Shown piece after piece: positions 29,701-38,902 of a DNA stretch of 64,000 nt. This stretch comes from Actinomycetes bacterium (GTDB taxonomy: Bacteria > Actinomycetota > Acidimicrobiia > Acidimicrobiales > JAMCPL01), in the NCBI GenBank assembly GCA_021846515.1, contig JAJZWU010000001.1, forward strand, positions 1-64,000. The letters run 5' to 3'. Made by a program: the position numbers and the translations under genes. Under the pieces are notes generated by a model. That model saw only the letters and a list, made by a program, of their open reading frames with translations, ran no database searches and had not been told where the DNA came from. The stretch's first letter is position 1; the number at the start of each line of letters is the position of its first letter.

Positions 29701-30744
29701 GGCCAAGAAGATACCCGACTCCGCCCCCTGTATCACCCTATGATCGTAAGTCGATGTCAAGGTGACTGTCTTACTCACACCGAGTTCTGCCAACCCCCGC
29801 GGATCCGCTCCCTGCAATTCTGCCGGATACGATATAGACCCCACACCTACTATTACGCTCTGACCTTTCATTAGGCGTGGTACAGACTGTACGGTACCCA
29901 GCGTACCCGGGTTGGTAAGGGTGGCAGTTGCCCCCTGGAAGTCGTCGACGGTGAGTTTCCCAGAATTACTCCTTCTTATCAGGTCTTCGTAAGCCAGGAA
30001 TAACCCCTTAAACCCCAGGGTATCTGCATTTTTAATCACCGGTACAAGCAAGGTGCGTTCCCCTCCCGCTTTTTTCATATCAATGGCTATACCAAGATTG
30101 ACGTGACGATGAGCTGCCACCCTTGCCTGTACTCTGCCGTTGTCCGACTTATTGGCAACATTACTCTCCGATTTCATCCCATTGCCGCTATTAACGTCAT
30201 CGTTTGCAACTAATTCGTAGACTGAACGCATTGCCGGAACTGTCATAAGCCCCTTGACGACTGCATAGGCAATGATATGGGTAAAACTGACCTTCGCTCC
30301 ACTGCGAGAAACAAGATAACGGTTCATCACCTCTCTCTCCATCTCGAGCAGTTTTGCCGGCACCTGTCTAACCGATGTCGCTGTTGGCACCTCAAGAGAG
30401 GCTTCCATATTCTTTGCTATGAGTACGGCTGCTCCTTTGAGCGGTCTGTAGTCTACATCTGCATCATTCCGGCCTACTTCCACGGCATCTTTGACTACAG
30501 ATGAAGATACAGATGATGGAGCTACGGATGGCCCATTATATCTACCGCCCACGATTATTTTAGAGTCAGGCAAACCGTTGACTGCAGATAGGTCATTGCT
30601 AAAAAACTCACGCCAACTCTCACTCACAGATTGAGGATCACTGAGATACTTTTCATGCATATCATCAATCAGCCAGGTATTGGGTCCAAATGCGCCCGTT
30701 GCGCTGGTCACCCCATTTTCATCAACATATTCAGCCATAGACAT
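26749..30744 (-). CDS. kgd: Multifunctional 2-oxoglutarate decarboxylase / dehydrogenase E1 with E2-like N-terminal domain (Kgd)
   Basis: 1331 aa; N-term FGPNTWLIDDMHEKYLSDPQSVSESWREFF, E2 catalytic HRHVNLGIAID...GTLGTVQSVPRLMKGQS...YDHRVIQGAESG, E1 IGMAHRGRLNVLANIVG, NNQLGFTT, EYALGFEYGYS-like. Confidence 0.96.
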   Translation of the reverse strand: MSMAEYVDENGVTSATGAFGPNTWLIDDMHEKYLSDPQSVSESWREFFSNDLSAVNGLPDSKIIVGGRYNGPSVAPSSVSSSVVKDAVEVGRNDADVDYRPLKGAAVLIAKNMEASLEVPTATSVRQVPAKLLEMEREVMNRYLVSRSGAKVSFTHIIAYAVVKGLMTVPAMRSVYELVANDDVNSGNGMKSESNVANKSDNGRVQARVAAHRHVNLGIAIDMKKAGGERTLLVPVIKNADTLGFKGLFLAYEDLIRRSNSGKLTVDDFQGATATLTNPGTLGTVQSVPRLMKGQSVIVGVGSISYPAELQGADPRGLAELGVSKTVTLTSTYDHRVIQGAESGIFLAYVSECLLGEHGFYDEIFSELDIPIHPARWERDRHAPNDIYELMHKQVQVQRLINMYRVRGHLIADLDPLSVELPPMHAELDPASYGITIFDYDREFAVDGVGGRERMRLGEALDILRTAYCSTLGVEFTHIQDPKQKRWVQDHMESPTAPFDPSEQEHILQLLNSAEAFEHFLHTRYVGQKRFGLEGAESAIVILSYIFEQATNDGVQAAVIGMAHRGRLNVLANIVGMSLNDIFQDFEGIVDLDSVQGSGDVRYHNGAKGIFSARSGEELPIMMASNPSHLEAVDPVVEGMARAIQDRIVGVEGYSDTGIAYVANGVDDGTESAGQAADPGGRSLAVLVHGDAAFAGQGVVAETLEMSQLPGYQTGGTIHLVINNQLGFTTAPQSARSSVYSTDIAKVVQAPIFHVNGDDPEACARAALLAFAFRGAFHKDVVIDMVCYRRHGHNEGDDPSYTQPRMYRAIDQRRSVRKLYAESLVHRGNITIEKAEELLADFNERYQRALDETRALASSSHPIVESNDANHGYALDEGSIPQNEQLPFMIDRDLVECIVRATMTAPDGFTLHPKLVRQFEKREKMLSDGIVDWVACEALAFGSRLASGNDVRLCGQDTRRGTFSQRHAVLVDYESGAEWIPLAHLKDIARNRGYSYFDGITMGRFFTYDSLLSEYAALGFEYGYSVEALDSFVAWEAQFGDFSNGAQVMIDNFIVAAKEKWNQQSGLVMLLPHGYEGQGPEHSSARLERFLTLSANGNIRVAQPTTGAQYYHLLMSTMLERPKVPLVVMTPKSLLRAQETQSNIDDIVLGHFEPVLDDPTMFSCVSAGGSAGGYPDHVSVAGIPQPDKQASVDAVGDPSRVSRVVLCTGKVAYEIMRERNATGNDVAAQDIDLSGEQVAVVRVEQLYPWPEYELGKVLERYPNVRDVMWVQEEPENMGAWAFVHGKLHKMLRGNLGLSHVSRPESGSPASGSMAAHKAEHGELIKRVFARI

Positions 30745-30869
30745 TCTCCTGAAGCCTGTATAGCGTCTAATCGCATAACTATTACTTACTATGTAAATAT
30801 GTTAGTCGCCAGTAGCCCAGGTAGGCATCAAAGAATTGTATTACGACTCAGTTTGGTGTCATAGCTACC

Positions 30870-32090
30870 TTAGAATGAACGAGACTTCCGGCTCTCAGCC
30901 CAAGTCTTACCGGCTTCCACATCTACATCTTTCGGTAAACCAAGAATCCTCTCGGCTACTATATTGTGCTGCACCTCGGTTGTGCCCCCCCCGATCGTCA
31001 GTGCACAGGAATAGAGATACCCCAGCGACCAAATGAGCGATATCCATGAAAGACCTCCCTCGCCAGGATTCACCCCAACTCCGAGTTCACCCTTCAGGCC
31101 ATCCAGTGGCCCGGCATCACCCAGCATCCCATAAGCACCTGCAATATCTTTAGCCATATCCATAAGATGCTTTCCATGTACGTCTCCCATCGCCTTACGA
31201 ACCGAAGCTTCAGGTCCGGGCTGCTGCCCGGCAAGGGTGGCCGCCAATTGCCTCATCCTCAACAGCCGCAGTATCTCTCCCTCCGTCCATACCTTCACCA
31301 ATCCATAACGCAACACCTTCGATAGCCCCACACCGCTGCGACGCACCAAATCCACCAGTGCCTCAGCATTGGGGCCGTCTCCCCATAGTGCGCCATCGCC
31401 GGAAAGTGAAACACGCTCGTTTCCAAGGGTCACCTTGGCCAACGACCAGCCCTTGTTTACTTCTCCAACCAGGTTGGCGGCTGGCAGCTTTACCTCGTCC
31501 AGAAAGACTTGATTGAATGCGTGCTGCCCAGTCATGTCTACGATTGGTTCAATTCTTACTCCGGGTGAATCCATGGGGCAAATAAAGTAAGATATGCCTT
31601 CGTGCTTTGGAGCATTCGGGTCTGTCCTGGCCAGCAAGATGCCGAACTTTGCCTGGTGGGCGTAGGTGGTCCATATCTTCTGGCCGGTAACTACCCAAAC
31701 ATCACCATCTCTAACTGCCCGTGTGCTGAGAGATGCCAGATCCGACCCACTGTCTGGCTCGCTGAAAAGTTGGCACCATATCTCTTCTCCAGCAAGCATC
31801 GGAAGCAGGTAGCGTTCCTTCTGCTCATCCGATCCTGCATATATGATCGTAGGGCCTGCCCATCCTATGCCTATACGATTCTGCGGTCTCTGGATAGATG
31901 CTCTCTTCAGCTCTTCATCTATCACAAGCTGATCCATAGCACTGGCTCCCAGCCCCCATGGCTCAGGCCAGTGTGGCGCGACATAACCACTTTCAGCAAG
32001 TTCCCTGGAACTCGGATCGGGGTGATCAGCCAACCATGATTTTACTGCCTTGCGTGCCGGATAATCTTCTCCCGGAAGTACAACATCCAT
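30870..32090 (-). CDS. Acyl-CoA dehydrogenase
   Basis: GWAGPTIIYAGSDEQKERYLLPMLAGEEIWCQLFSEPDSGSDLASLSTRA, VTGQKIWTTYA, GGGTTEVQHNIVAERILGLPKD. Confidence 0.95.
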   Translation of the reverse strand: MDVVLPGEDYPARKAVKSWLADHPDPSSRELAESGYVAPHWPEPWGLGASAMDQLVIDEELKRASIQRPQNRIGIGWAGPTIIYAGSDEQKERYLLPMLAGEEIWCQLFSEPDSGSDLASLSTRAVRDGDVWVVTGQKIWTTYAHQAKFGILLARTDPNAPKHEGISYFICPMDSPGVRIEPIVDMTGQHAFNQVFLDEVKLPAANLVGEVNKGWSLAKVTLGNERVSLSGDGALWGDGPNAEALVDLVRRSGVGLSKVLRYGLVKVWTEGEILRLLRMRQLAATLAGQQPGPEASVRKAMGDVHGKHLMDMAKDIAGAYGMLGDAGPLDGLKGELGVGVNPGEGGLSWISLIWSLGYLYSCALTIGGGTTEVQHNIVAERILGLPKDVDVEAGKTWAESRKSRSF

Positions 32091-32215
32091 AGTTTTTCAT
32101 CTCCTTATCATTAGAGTCGTTACCAACTGTATAATTAATACAGACTTTAACTGGTATTTTATAGCCACTATACAATAATATATACCCAAATAGACATGAC
32201 CACCACTTTACGGCC

Positions 32216-32221
32216 TAAGAT
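32216..32221 (+). promoter_or_regulatory. Candidate -10 box (TAAGAT) positioned for a leaderless transcript of the gene starting at 32228
   Basis: TAAGAT ends 7 nt upstream of the ATG; no Shine-Dalgarno upstream of the ATG. Confidence 0.3.
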
Positions 32222-32227
32222 ATAGAA

Positions 32228-33844
32228 ATGACTAATTGGAACTTTGCAGACATATGGGAAACAATAGCCGAGTGTATCCCTGAAGCCAACGCGCTTATAC
32301 AGGACAAGCGCACGATTTCATGGAGTGAGATGGATCACAGGGCAGACGGTATAGCAAAATGGTTGCTCGACCTGGGACTCCAAAAGCAGGATAAGGTCGC
32401 ACAGTACCTCTACAACTGCCCCGAATACCTTGAGTCGGTATTTGGCGTACTAAAAGCCGGGCTTGTCCCGGTGAATACCAACTACAGGTACTACGAAGAG
32501 GAACTGGTATATCTATGGGATAATGCGGATACCATGGCAGTAGTGTTTCATGGTTCCTTTACCGAGAGGATAGAGTCAATACGCAAGTCGGTACCTAAAA
32601 TACGGGGCTGGTTATTCGTAGACGACGGCAGCGGTCCCTGTCCTGACTGGGCTACACCATATGAAGAAGCTGCAAAGAGCTCTATGAACGAGAGAGTGGC
32701 TGCACCATGGGGAAGAAGCGGCGACGACCTCTACCTCCTGTATACGGGAGGAACTACGGGCATGCCAAAGGGAGTCATGTGGCGCCAGGATGATCTTTTT
32801 TACAGGCTGGCAAGTGAGGGCATATCACCGTACAACCCAGATGGAGATATATCTGACGTACGTGCAGCGATCTCAGGACCAGGCCCAGTCTGCATGCCTG
32901 CCTGCCCTCTTATGCATGGCACTGGATCCTTTACGGCTCTCGGCATGCTTGCTCAGGGTGGCTCTGTAATTACACTACAGAAGAGAAACTTTGACCCAGC
33001 TGAGCTGCTTGAGGTGGTTACCGAGAAAAAGGTGAACGTACTCTCTATTGTGGGCGATGCCTTTGCCAAGCCTATCCTGCAGACATTGGAAGCAAATCCA
33101 GGACGCTACGATATAAGCAGCCTGCTGGCGATCATATCGTCAGGTGTGATGTGGAGCGAGCACACGAAAGAAGGGTTGTTGAAGATACATCCTAATATGA
33201 TTCTATTGGACGCATTCTCCTCATCTGAAGCAATTGGCATGGGAGCATCTTTTTCCAGTGGGAACCAGGCGAGCGATACCGCAAAGTTCTCGCTCGGAGC
33301 GAATGTCAAAGTGCTGGATCCGGATACGCTGGAAGAAGTAGTACCTGGATCCGGGGTTGCCGGTATGGTTGCGCTACCTGGAAGGAACCCACTCGGATAC
33401 TACAAGGATGAAGCAAAGACTGAATCTACATTCAGGGTAATCAACGGAGTACGTTACGTGATTCCAGGTGATTTTGCAAGCATTGAAGCAGATGGAAGTA
33501 TTCACCTACTGGGACGTGGTTCTGTATGCATAAACACCGGAGGAGAGAAGGTATACCCGGAAGAGGTTGAAGAAGTCATCAAGGACCTGGACGATGTACA
33601 GGACTGCGTAGTTGTAGGCATTCCAGACGATAAGTTTGGTGAATCTATTACAGCAGTAGTAGAGCTAAAGCCAGGTAAGAACCTCTCTCAGGAAGATATC
33701 ATAAATGCAGTCAAATCAAGGCTGGCGGGCTACAAAGCACCGAAGAGGGTGCATTTCGTGCAGTCCATAGGCAGAGCACCAAATGGCAAGGTGGACTATG
33801 CACGCCACAAGAAGGAGTCGACCGAGTGGGCAGAAAAGCAGTAA
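32228..33844 (+). CDS. Acyl-CoA synthetase (FadD-type, AMP-forming)
   Basis: LLYTGGTTGMPKGVMWRQ, DAFSSSEAIGMG, VCINTGGEKVYPEEVEE, RAPNGKVDYARHK. Confidence 0.94.
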   Translation: MTNWNFADIWETIAECIPEANALIQDKRTISWSEMDHRADGIAKWLLDLGLQKQDKVAQYLYNCPEYLESVFGVLKAGLVPVNTNYRYYEEELVYLWDNADTMAVVFHGSFTERIESIRKSVPKIRGWLFVDDGSGPCPDWATPYEEAAKSSMNERVAAPWGRSGDDLYLLYTGGTTGMPKGVMWRQDDLFYRLASEGISPYNPDGDISDVRAAISGPGPVCMPACPLMHGTGSFTALGMLAQGGSVITLQKRNFDPAELLEVVTEKKVNVLSIVGDAFAKPILQTLEANPGRYDISSLLAIISSGVMWSEHTKEGLLKIHPNMILLDAFSSSEAIGMGASFSSGNQASDTAKFSLGANVKVLDPDTLEEVVPGSGVAGMVALPGRNPLGYYKDEAKTESTFRVINGVRYVIPGDFASIEADGSIHLLGRGSVCINTGGEKVYPEEVEEVIKDLDDVQDCVVVGIPDDKFGESITAVVELKPGKNLSQEDIINAVKSRLAGYKAPKRVHFVQSIGRAPNGKVDYARHKKESTEWAEKQ

Positions 33845-33850
33845 TATATC

Positions 33851-34597
33851 CTACTCGTCTTTGTTTGCCCCGTTGGCTCTGACAAAGTCATTTACAGCAT
33901 AATAAGCATCTATCGACTCCCCTGCATCTCCCCAGAAACCCTCCAATATATCGTAAGATACACTACCGGCGTTAACGTAAAAGTTATTAACGTCAGTGAT
34001 CTCTAACTCGCCCCTGGCAGACGGTTCAAGATTCTTAACCATCCTGAAGACCTCTGGATCGTAGAGGTAAATTCCGGTTACCGCCAATTTACTCGGTGGT
34101 TCATTGGGCTTCTCGACAATGCGCACTATATGACCGTCCTCATCAAACTCCGCCACACCAAGACTCTGCAGGTGGTTAGTCTCGTGCTCTTCCCATAGCA
34201 ATAGATGAGCGCCTGACCCTTTAGATATAAAATTATCTATACTCTTCTTGATCGATCTTTCCATAATGTTGTCAGCAAGCATTACAACCACCAGATCATC
34301 CCCGACAAACCTCTCAGCAAGACCTAGCGCGTCGGCAATACCTGCCGCCCTCTCTTGGTAGGCATAGGCCAGCCTGTCTATGCCGTATTCATGACCGTTT
34401 CCCAGCAACCGCAGAAATTCTCCTGCATGGGTGCCACCGGTCACTAACATTACATCGCTGATCCCTGCCTTCACGAGTGCCTCTACGGCATAAGCAACCA
34501 TAGGGCGATCCCCTATAGGCAATAGATGTTTGTTTGTAATACGAGTTAGCGGATAGAGCCTGGTGCCACTTCCACCTGCCAGGATCACGCCTTTCAT
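33851..34597 (-). CDS. Sugar-phosphate nucleotidyltransferase (glucose-1-phosphate thymidylyltransferase-like)
   Basis: MKGVILAGGSGTRLYPLTRITNKHLLPIGDRPMVAYAVE; IVEKPNEPPSKLAVTGIYLYD; GELEITDVNNFY. Confidence 0.9.
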   Translation of the reverse strand: MKGVILAGGSGTRLYPLTRITNKHLLPIGDRPMVAYAVEALVKAGISDVMLVTGGTHAGEFLRLLGNGHEYGIDRLAYAYQERAAGIADALGLAERFVGDDLVVVMLADNIMERSIKKSIDNFISKGSGAHLLLWEEHETNHLQSLGVAEFDEDGHIVRIVEKPNEPPSKLAVTGIYLYDPEVFRMVKNLEPSARGELEITDVNNFYVNAGSVSYDILEGFWGDAGESIDAYYAVNDFVRANGANKDE

Positions 34598-34694
34598 ACT
34601 AATCCTCCTTTGCTCATTACCTCACCGGATGACACTACAATTTAACCGAACAGGCTAAACAATACCACCTTTACATTACTCCGGGTACAGTATT

Positions 34695-35663
34695 ATGTAC
34701 AGTATTATAGATATGTATTCGATGCAACCATCAAGCATGCTCCAGGCATTGCCGGTCCAGGTAAACGGGTTGGTAAAGAGATTCCGTAACGGAGTGGTCG
34801 CCGTCAACGGTCTAAACCTCAGCGTAGAGTCTGGACAGGTATTCGGTCTACTTGGGCTGAATGGAGCAGGTAAGACGACTACTTTGAGAATGCTACTGGG
34901 GTTGGTGCGCCCCGAAAGGGGAATCATACTTATCTTTGGTAATCCAGTTACTCCCGGTGCTCCAGTTCTTAAGAATATAGGTTCCCTCATCGATACTCCT
35001 GGTTTCGTTCCTCATCTTACCGGGCTACAAAATCTGGCATTGTATTGGGAAGCCGCCGGATATGGCAGAAAGTCACCTGCCATAGAAGAAGCGGTGGTAT
35101 TGGCCAACCTTGAAGATGCCATCGATAGAGAGGTTCGCAGCTACTCTTTTGGTATGCGCCAGCGCTTGGGAATCGCCAGAGCACTGCTCGGCAGCCCGCC
35201 ACTGTTAATTCTGGATGAGCCGACTACCGGGCTTGATCCGAAACAAGTTCGCGAAATGCGGTCACTAATCTTAAAGCTGGCCGCTCAAGGCAAGACCATC
35301 CTGCTCTCGTCCCATCTGCTGAACGAGGTAGAGCAGGTATGCTCACACGCTGCAGTAATCCACCACGGTCGCATTGTTGCAAGCGGCTCGTTAGATGATC
35401 TCACTCGCCAGAGCAATATGCTCTATATGGAAGTCAGCAATTCTCCGGTGGCATCATCTGTATTACGAAAAGCCGTGGGGGTCATCTCTGTGCATGACGA
35501 GGGAAATGGCATAGTAGTAGAATTGGCTCCCTGGATGCAAAGAGAAACTATACCCAGAATACTGCTCAATGCAAATATCGACATGACAGCTATGATGCCG
35601 AGAAGAAAATTGGAAGAGGCATTTTTAGGCATGCTTGAAGAAAACGGCGCAGAGGGGATGTAA
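34695..35663 (+). CDS. ABC transporter ATP-binding protein (start may be internal Met)
   Basis: GLLGLNGAGKTTTLRMLLGLV, YSFGMRQRLGIARALLG, LLILDEPTTGLDPKQ. Confidence 0.95.
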   Translation: MYSIIDMYSMQPSSMLQALPVQVNGLVKRFRNGVVAVNGLNLSVESGQVFGLLGLNGAGKTTTLRMLLGLVRPERGIILIFGNPVTPGAPVLKNIGSLIDTPGFVPHLTGLQNLALYWEAAGYGRKSPAIEEAVVLANLEDAIDREVRSYSFGMRQRLGIARALLGSPPLLILDEPTTGLDPKQVREMRSLILKLAAQGKTILLSSHLLNEVEQVCSHAAVIHHGRIVASGSLDDLTRQSNMLYMEVSNSPVASSVLRKAVGVISVHDEGNGIVVELAPWMQRETIPRILLNANIDMTAMMPRRKLEEAFLGMLEENGAEGM

Positions 35664-35668
35664 CTATC

Positions 35669-36643
35669 ATGCTGCCTTCCGCTCCTCCTCCACCTTCTAC
35701 TCCCTCTACTCCTCCCACGCCTGCATCTCCCTCCACTCCTTCTCCACCTTCTCCTCCTTCGTCTGGCTCATCTGGTCCGCCCAGATGGATTCCACACCCT
35801 TCTGAAAGGAGGTTCCTCTCGGAAATGGGCAGTTTACTCCGTACCGAGTTGGCCAAGCAGCTACCCCGGCCCAGAACCTGGCTCACTCTGGCATTTATGG
35901 CATTTATCCCTATGCTAATCACCGTAGCTTTTGCCTTGGGTGGAACCGCACATGCTGCTCAATCTTCCATAGCCAATGACTTTCTATTGGTTGCCACCAA
36001 ATCAGGTCTGGATATGCCACTGGCCGCACTTGACGCAACAGCTCCATTTTTGCTGGTTGTAGCAGCATCGCTCTTTGCAGGAGAAGCCATAACCGCTGAG
36101 GCGTCTTGGGGAACTCTTCGTGCATTGCTGTCAAAGCCCATCTCAAGAAGTCGTTTACTTGCCAGCAAGGCAATTGTTGGAACAAGTCTAATCGTAGTTG
36201 CATGCCTGGCTGTCTCTGTTTTCGGTCTTATATCAGGAGCAATCGCATTTGGCTGGCATCCTATAGTGACTCCAGATGCCGTTACGTTCAGCCAAGAAGC
36301 TACCCTGGTAAAGATCCTGGTAGCCACCCTGTATACCGTAATATCCCTGGCATCATTGGCATCATTTTCATTCTTTATTTCGACAGTTACTGATTCGACC
36401 ATAGGCGCGGTTGCTTCAGGAACAGGACTGGCCATCGTCTCTGAGATACTTGACAATATACCCGCCCTGGGACACTTAAGAGTAATACTGCCCACCCACT
36501 ATATGCTTGCGTGGGGCGAACTTTTTATACAACCAGCAAACTGGACTCCGATGTTAATTGGAATAGCCGTGCAATTACCCTATACAATCATCTTCTGTGC
36601 ACTGGCATGGTGGTGGTTTACGCGAAAGGATATTCTTAGTTGA
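35669..36643 (+). CDS. ABC-2 type transporter permease with Pro/Ser/Thr-rich N-terminal extension
   Basis: PPPPSTPSTPPTPASPSTPSPPSPPSS extension followed by LLRTELAKQLPRPRTWLTLAFMAFIPMLITVAFAL and multiple TM segments; adjacent to ABC ATPase. Confidence 0.85.
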   Translation: MLPSAPPPPSTPSTPPTPASPSTPSPPSPPSSGSSGPPRWIPHPSERRFLSEMGSLLRTELAKQLPRPRTWLTLAFMAFIPMLITVAFALGGTAHAAQSSIANDFLLVATKSGLDMPLAALDATAPFLLVVAASLFAGEAITAEASWGTLRALLSKPISRSRLLASKAIVGTSLIVVACLAVSVFGLISGAIAFGWHPIVTPDAVTFSQEATLVKILVATLYTVISLASLASFSFFISTVTDSTIGAVASGTGLAIVSEILDNIPALGHLRVILPTHYMLAWGELFIQPANWTPMLIGIAVQLPYTIIFCALAWWWFTRKDILS

Positions 36644-37896
36644 TCGAGAACTGGAATAAACCTACGCCTGCTCAATCTGCTTTTGCCGAACCGCTGTTTA
36701 ATAGGGTAGGAAAACCCATAAGACCTTCACCTGTCAAAACAGCCACATCCACACAACTCCCATATGCTGGAGTAGCTACGTCCGTACGACCCTTGCCTGG
36801 CAAAGAGGGGCTATCCGAGAACCTTGCGGGATTAAAGGTCGCGACATTAGCCGGAGGAGTGGGTGGAGCCAAAATGATACAAGGCATAGTCAATGCAATA
36901 GAATCTTCAAATGTGACCGCCATAGTAAACACCGGCGATGACACAGTCCTCCATGGACTATGCATAAGCCCTGATTTAGATACTGTCACCTATACCCTAG
37001 CCGGCATAATAGACCGAGAGAAAGGTTGGGGATTGACCGATGAATCTTGGACGGTAATGGATACTCTAGCCGAGTTCAATGGAGAAACCTGGTTCCGCCT
37101 GGGAGATAAGGACATCGCCCTACATATGTTTCGAACAGATATGTTGAACCGGGGAGCTACTTTATCCGAGATTACCTCTACTCTATGCAATCATTTCGGC
37201 ATAACCGCACATATACTTCCAATGTCAGACAAACCAGTCAGCACTATGTTAACCCTGATGGACAGCGAAGAGGAGATTGGCTTTCAGGAGTACTTCGTAA
37301 AGTTGTCACACGCGGTACCAGTAAGTAGGATACGTTATTCTGGAGCAGAAGCTTCCGTGGCTGCTCCCGGCGTAATAGAAGCACTTACATCTGCTGACGT
37401 TATAGTAATCTGTCCCTCCAACCCATTTCTGTCTATCCTCCCAATCCTCTCTGTACCCGATATATCTACACTGCTCCCCTCTCCCTTCTACGGGACAGAT
37501 TCAGGTCAAATCTACTCACCCAATGCAGGATCGCTCATAGAAGAATCCACACCCACCAATCAGCACCATATTAATCCAGCAATAAGGGCAAAGACCGTAG
37601 CCGTATCTCCGGTAATAGCCGGTAAAGCACTCAGAGGTCCTGCCGACAGGCTTCTTGGCGAGATGGGATTAGAGCCGACAGCGGTAGGCGTTGCAAGAAT
37701 ATACAAAGATATAGCCTCTGTATTCATAATAGATAGCCAGGACATAAAGCTGAAAGAGGAGATTGAAGCTATGGGAATGACCTGCCTGGTTGCAAATACG
37801 ATCATGGAGGGCATTGAATCATCTCGTAACCTTGCAATTGAGACAATCAGGGCTGCCATCCAGGCAAAATCGAGTACCATTCATTACAACGAGTAA
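36640..37896 (+). CDS. cofD: 2-phospho-L-lactate transferase (coenzyme F420 biosynthesis)
   Basis: LKVATLAGGVGGAKMIQGI, VNTGDDTVLHGLCISPDLDTVTYTLAG, IVICPSNPFLSILPIL, SPVIAGKALRGPADRLL. Confidence 0.94.
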   Translation: MIENWNKPTPAQSAFAEPLFNRVGKPIRPSPVKTATSTQLPYAGVATSVRPLPGKEGLSENLAGLKVATLAGGVGGAKMIQGIVNAIESSNVTAIVNTGDDTVLHGLCISPDLDTVTYTLAGIIDREKGWGLTDESWTVMDTLAEFNGETWFRLGDKDIALHMFRTDMLNRGATLSEITSTLCNHFGITAHILPMSDKPVSTMLTLMDSEEEIGFQEYFVKLSHAVPVSRIRYSGAEASVAAPGVIEALTSADVIVICPSNPFLSILPILSVPDISTLLPSPFYGTDSGQIYSPNAGSLIEESTPTNQHHINPAIRAKTVAVSPVIAGKALRGPADRLLGEMGLEPTAVGVARIYKDIASVFIIDSQDIKLKEEIEAMGMTCLVANTIMEGIESSRNLAIETIRAAIQAKSSTIHYNE

Positions 37897-37901
37897 ATCT
37901 C

Positions 37902-38765
37902 ATGAGAAAAGAATCAGCACAAGCTACAGCCAAACAGACGACAGAAGAGGTCGGCAATTCGCAGATCGGTAATTCGCACATAGACAGTACACAGGTCGTC
38001 AATCTACAGAGAGACTCCTCTACCGGCAATTCCCCTATAGGCAACACCGAAGAGTACGCAAACACTACCACCGGTCTATCAATACTGCCGGCAGCAGGCA
38101 TAGGAGAAGTTACTGCCGGCTGCGACCTGGCCGACCTGATAGTGCAACACTGTCACCTGGAAGATTTTGATGTGCTAGTAGTAACACAAAAGGTCGTATC
38201 AAAAGCGGAAGGGAGAGTAGTGGGTATAGACCCCACCGATCCCGATGCCAAGCGAAAGCTGGTGGAATCCGAATCTCGTAGAATACTGCGCAGAAGAGGG
38301 GACCTGATTATCTCAGAGACATATCATGGCTTTGTATGCGCTAGTGCGGGTGTCGATCTCTCAAACATAGAAGAGGGTTATGCCGTGCTGCTGCCCATAG
38401 ACCCAGACCGCTCAGCTCGCCGTATCCGAGACCGGATAAAAGCTATTAACGGTAAACAAGTGGGAGTCATTATATCCGATACCTTTGGCAGGACGTGGCG
38501 AACCGGACTTACCGATATAGCCATAGGTTGCGCAGGCATAGCCGCAATAGTCGATTTGAAGGGGACCACAGATGCAAATGGGCGCATCTTGAACGCCACG
38601 GAGGTATGCATAGTAGATGAGCTGGCATCAGCAGCCGAGCTCGTCATGGGAAAGTCCTCCGGCATCCCAGCAGCCATCATACGAGGACTACCGCATACGA
38701 TATTTAGAGATTCTTCGGTAAAAGAGGAGGTAATCAGGCATCCTTCCGGAGATCTATTTCGCTAA
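37902..38765 (+). CDS. cofE: Coenzyme F420-0:L-glutamate ligase (CofE/FbiB N-terminal-type), with N-terminal Asn/Ser-rich extension
   Basis: LVVTQKVVSKAEGRVVGIDP, ESRRILRRRGDLIISETYHGFVCASAGVDLSN, ISDTFGRTWRTGLTDIAIGCAG. Confidence 0.94.
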   Translation: MRKESAQATAKQTTEEVGNSQIGNSHIDSTQVVNLQRDSSTGNSPIGNTEEYANTTTGLSILPAAGIGEVTAGCDLADLIVQHCHLEDFDVLVVTQKVVSKAEGRVVGIDPTDPDAKRKLVESESRRILRRRGDLIISETYHGFVCASAGVDLSNIEEGYAVLLPIDPDRSARRIRDRIKAINGKQVGVIISDTFGRTWRTGLTDIAIGCAGIAAIVDLKGTTDANGRILNATEVCIVDELASAAELVMGKSSGIPAAIIRGLPHTIFRDSSVKEEVIRHPSGDLFR

Positions 38766-38902
38766 GTAGGCCGCTTAGGCAATGCACTTCGCCTGTTTCT
38801 ATCCTTGAAAGTTAACCGGCCTTCCAAGCAGCTTTGCGTATAGATTCAGGTGAATACCATCACACTATTTGCGGGACGCTACACTAGAATTGTGAATATA
38901 GT

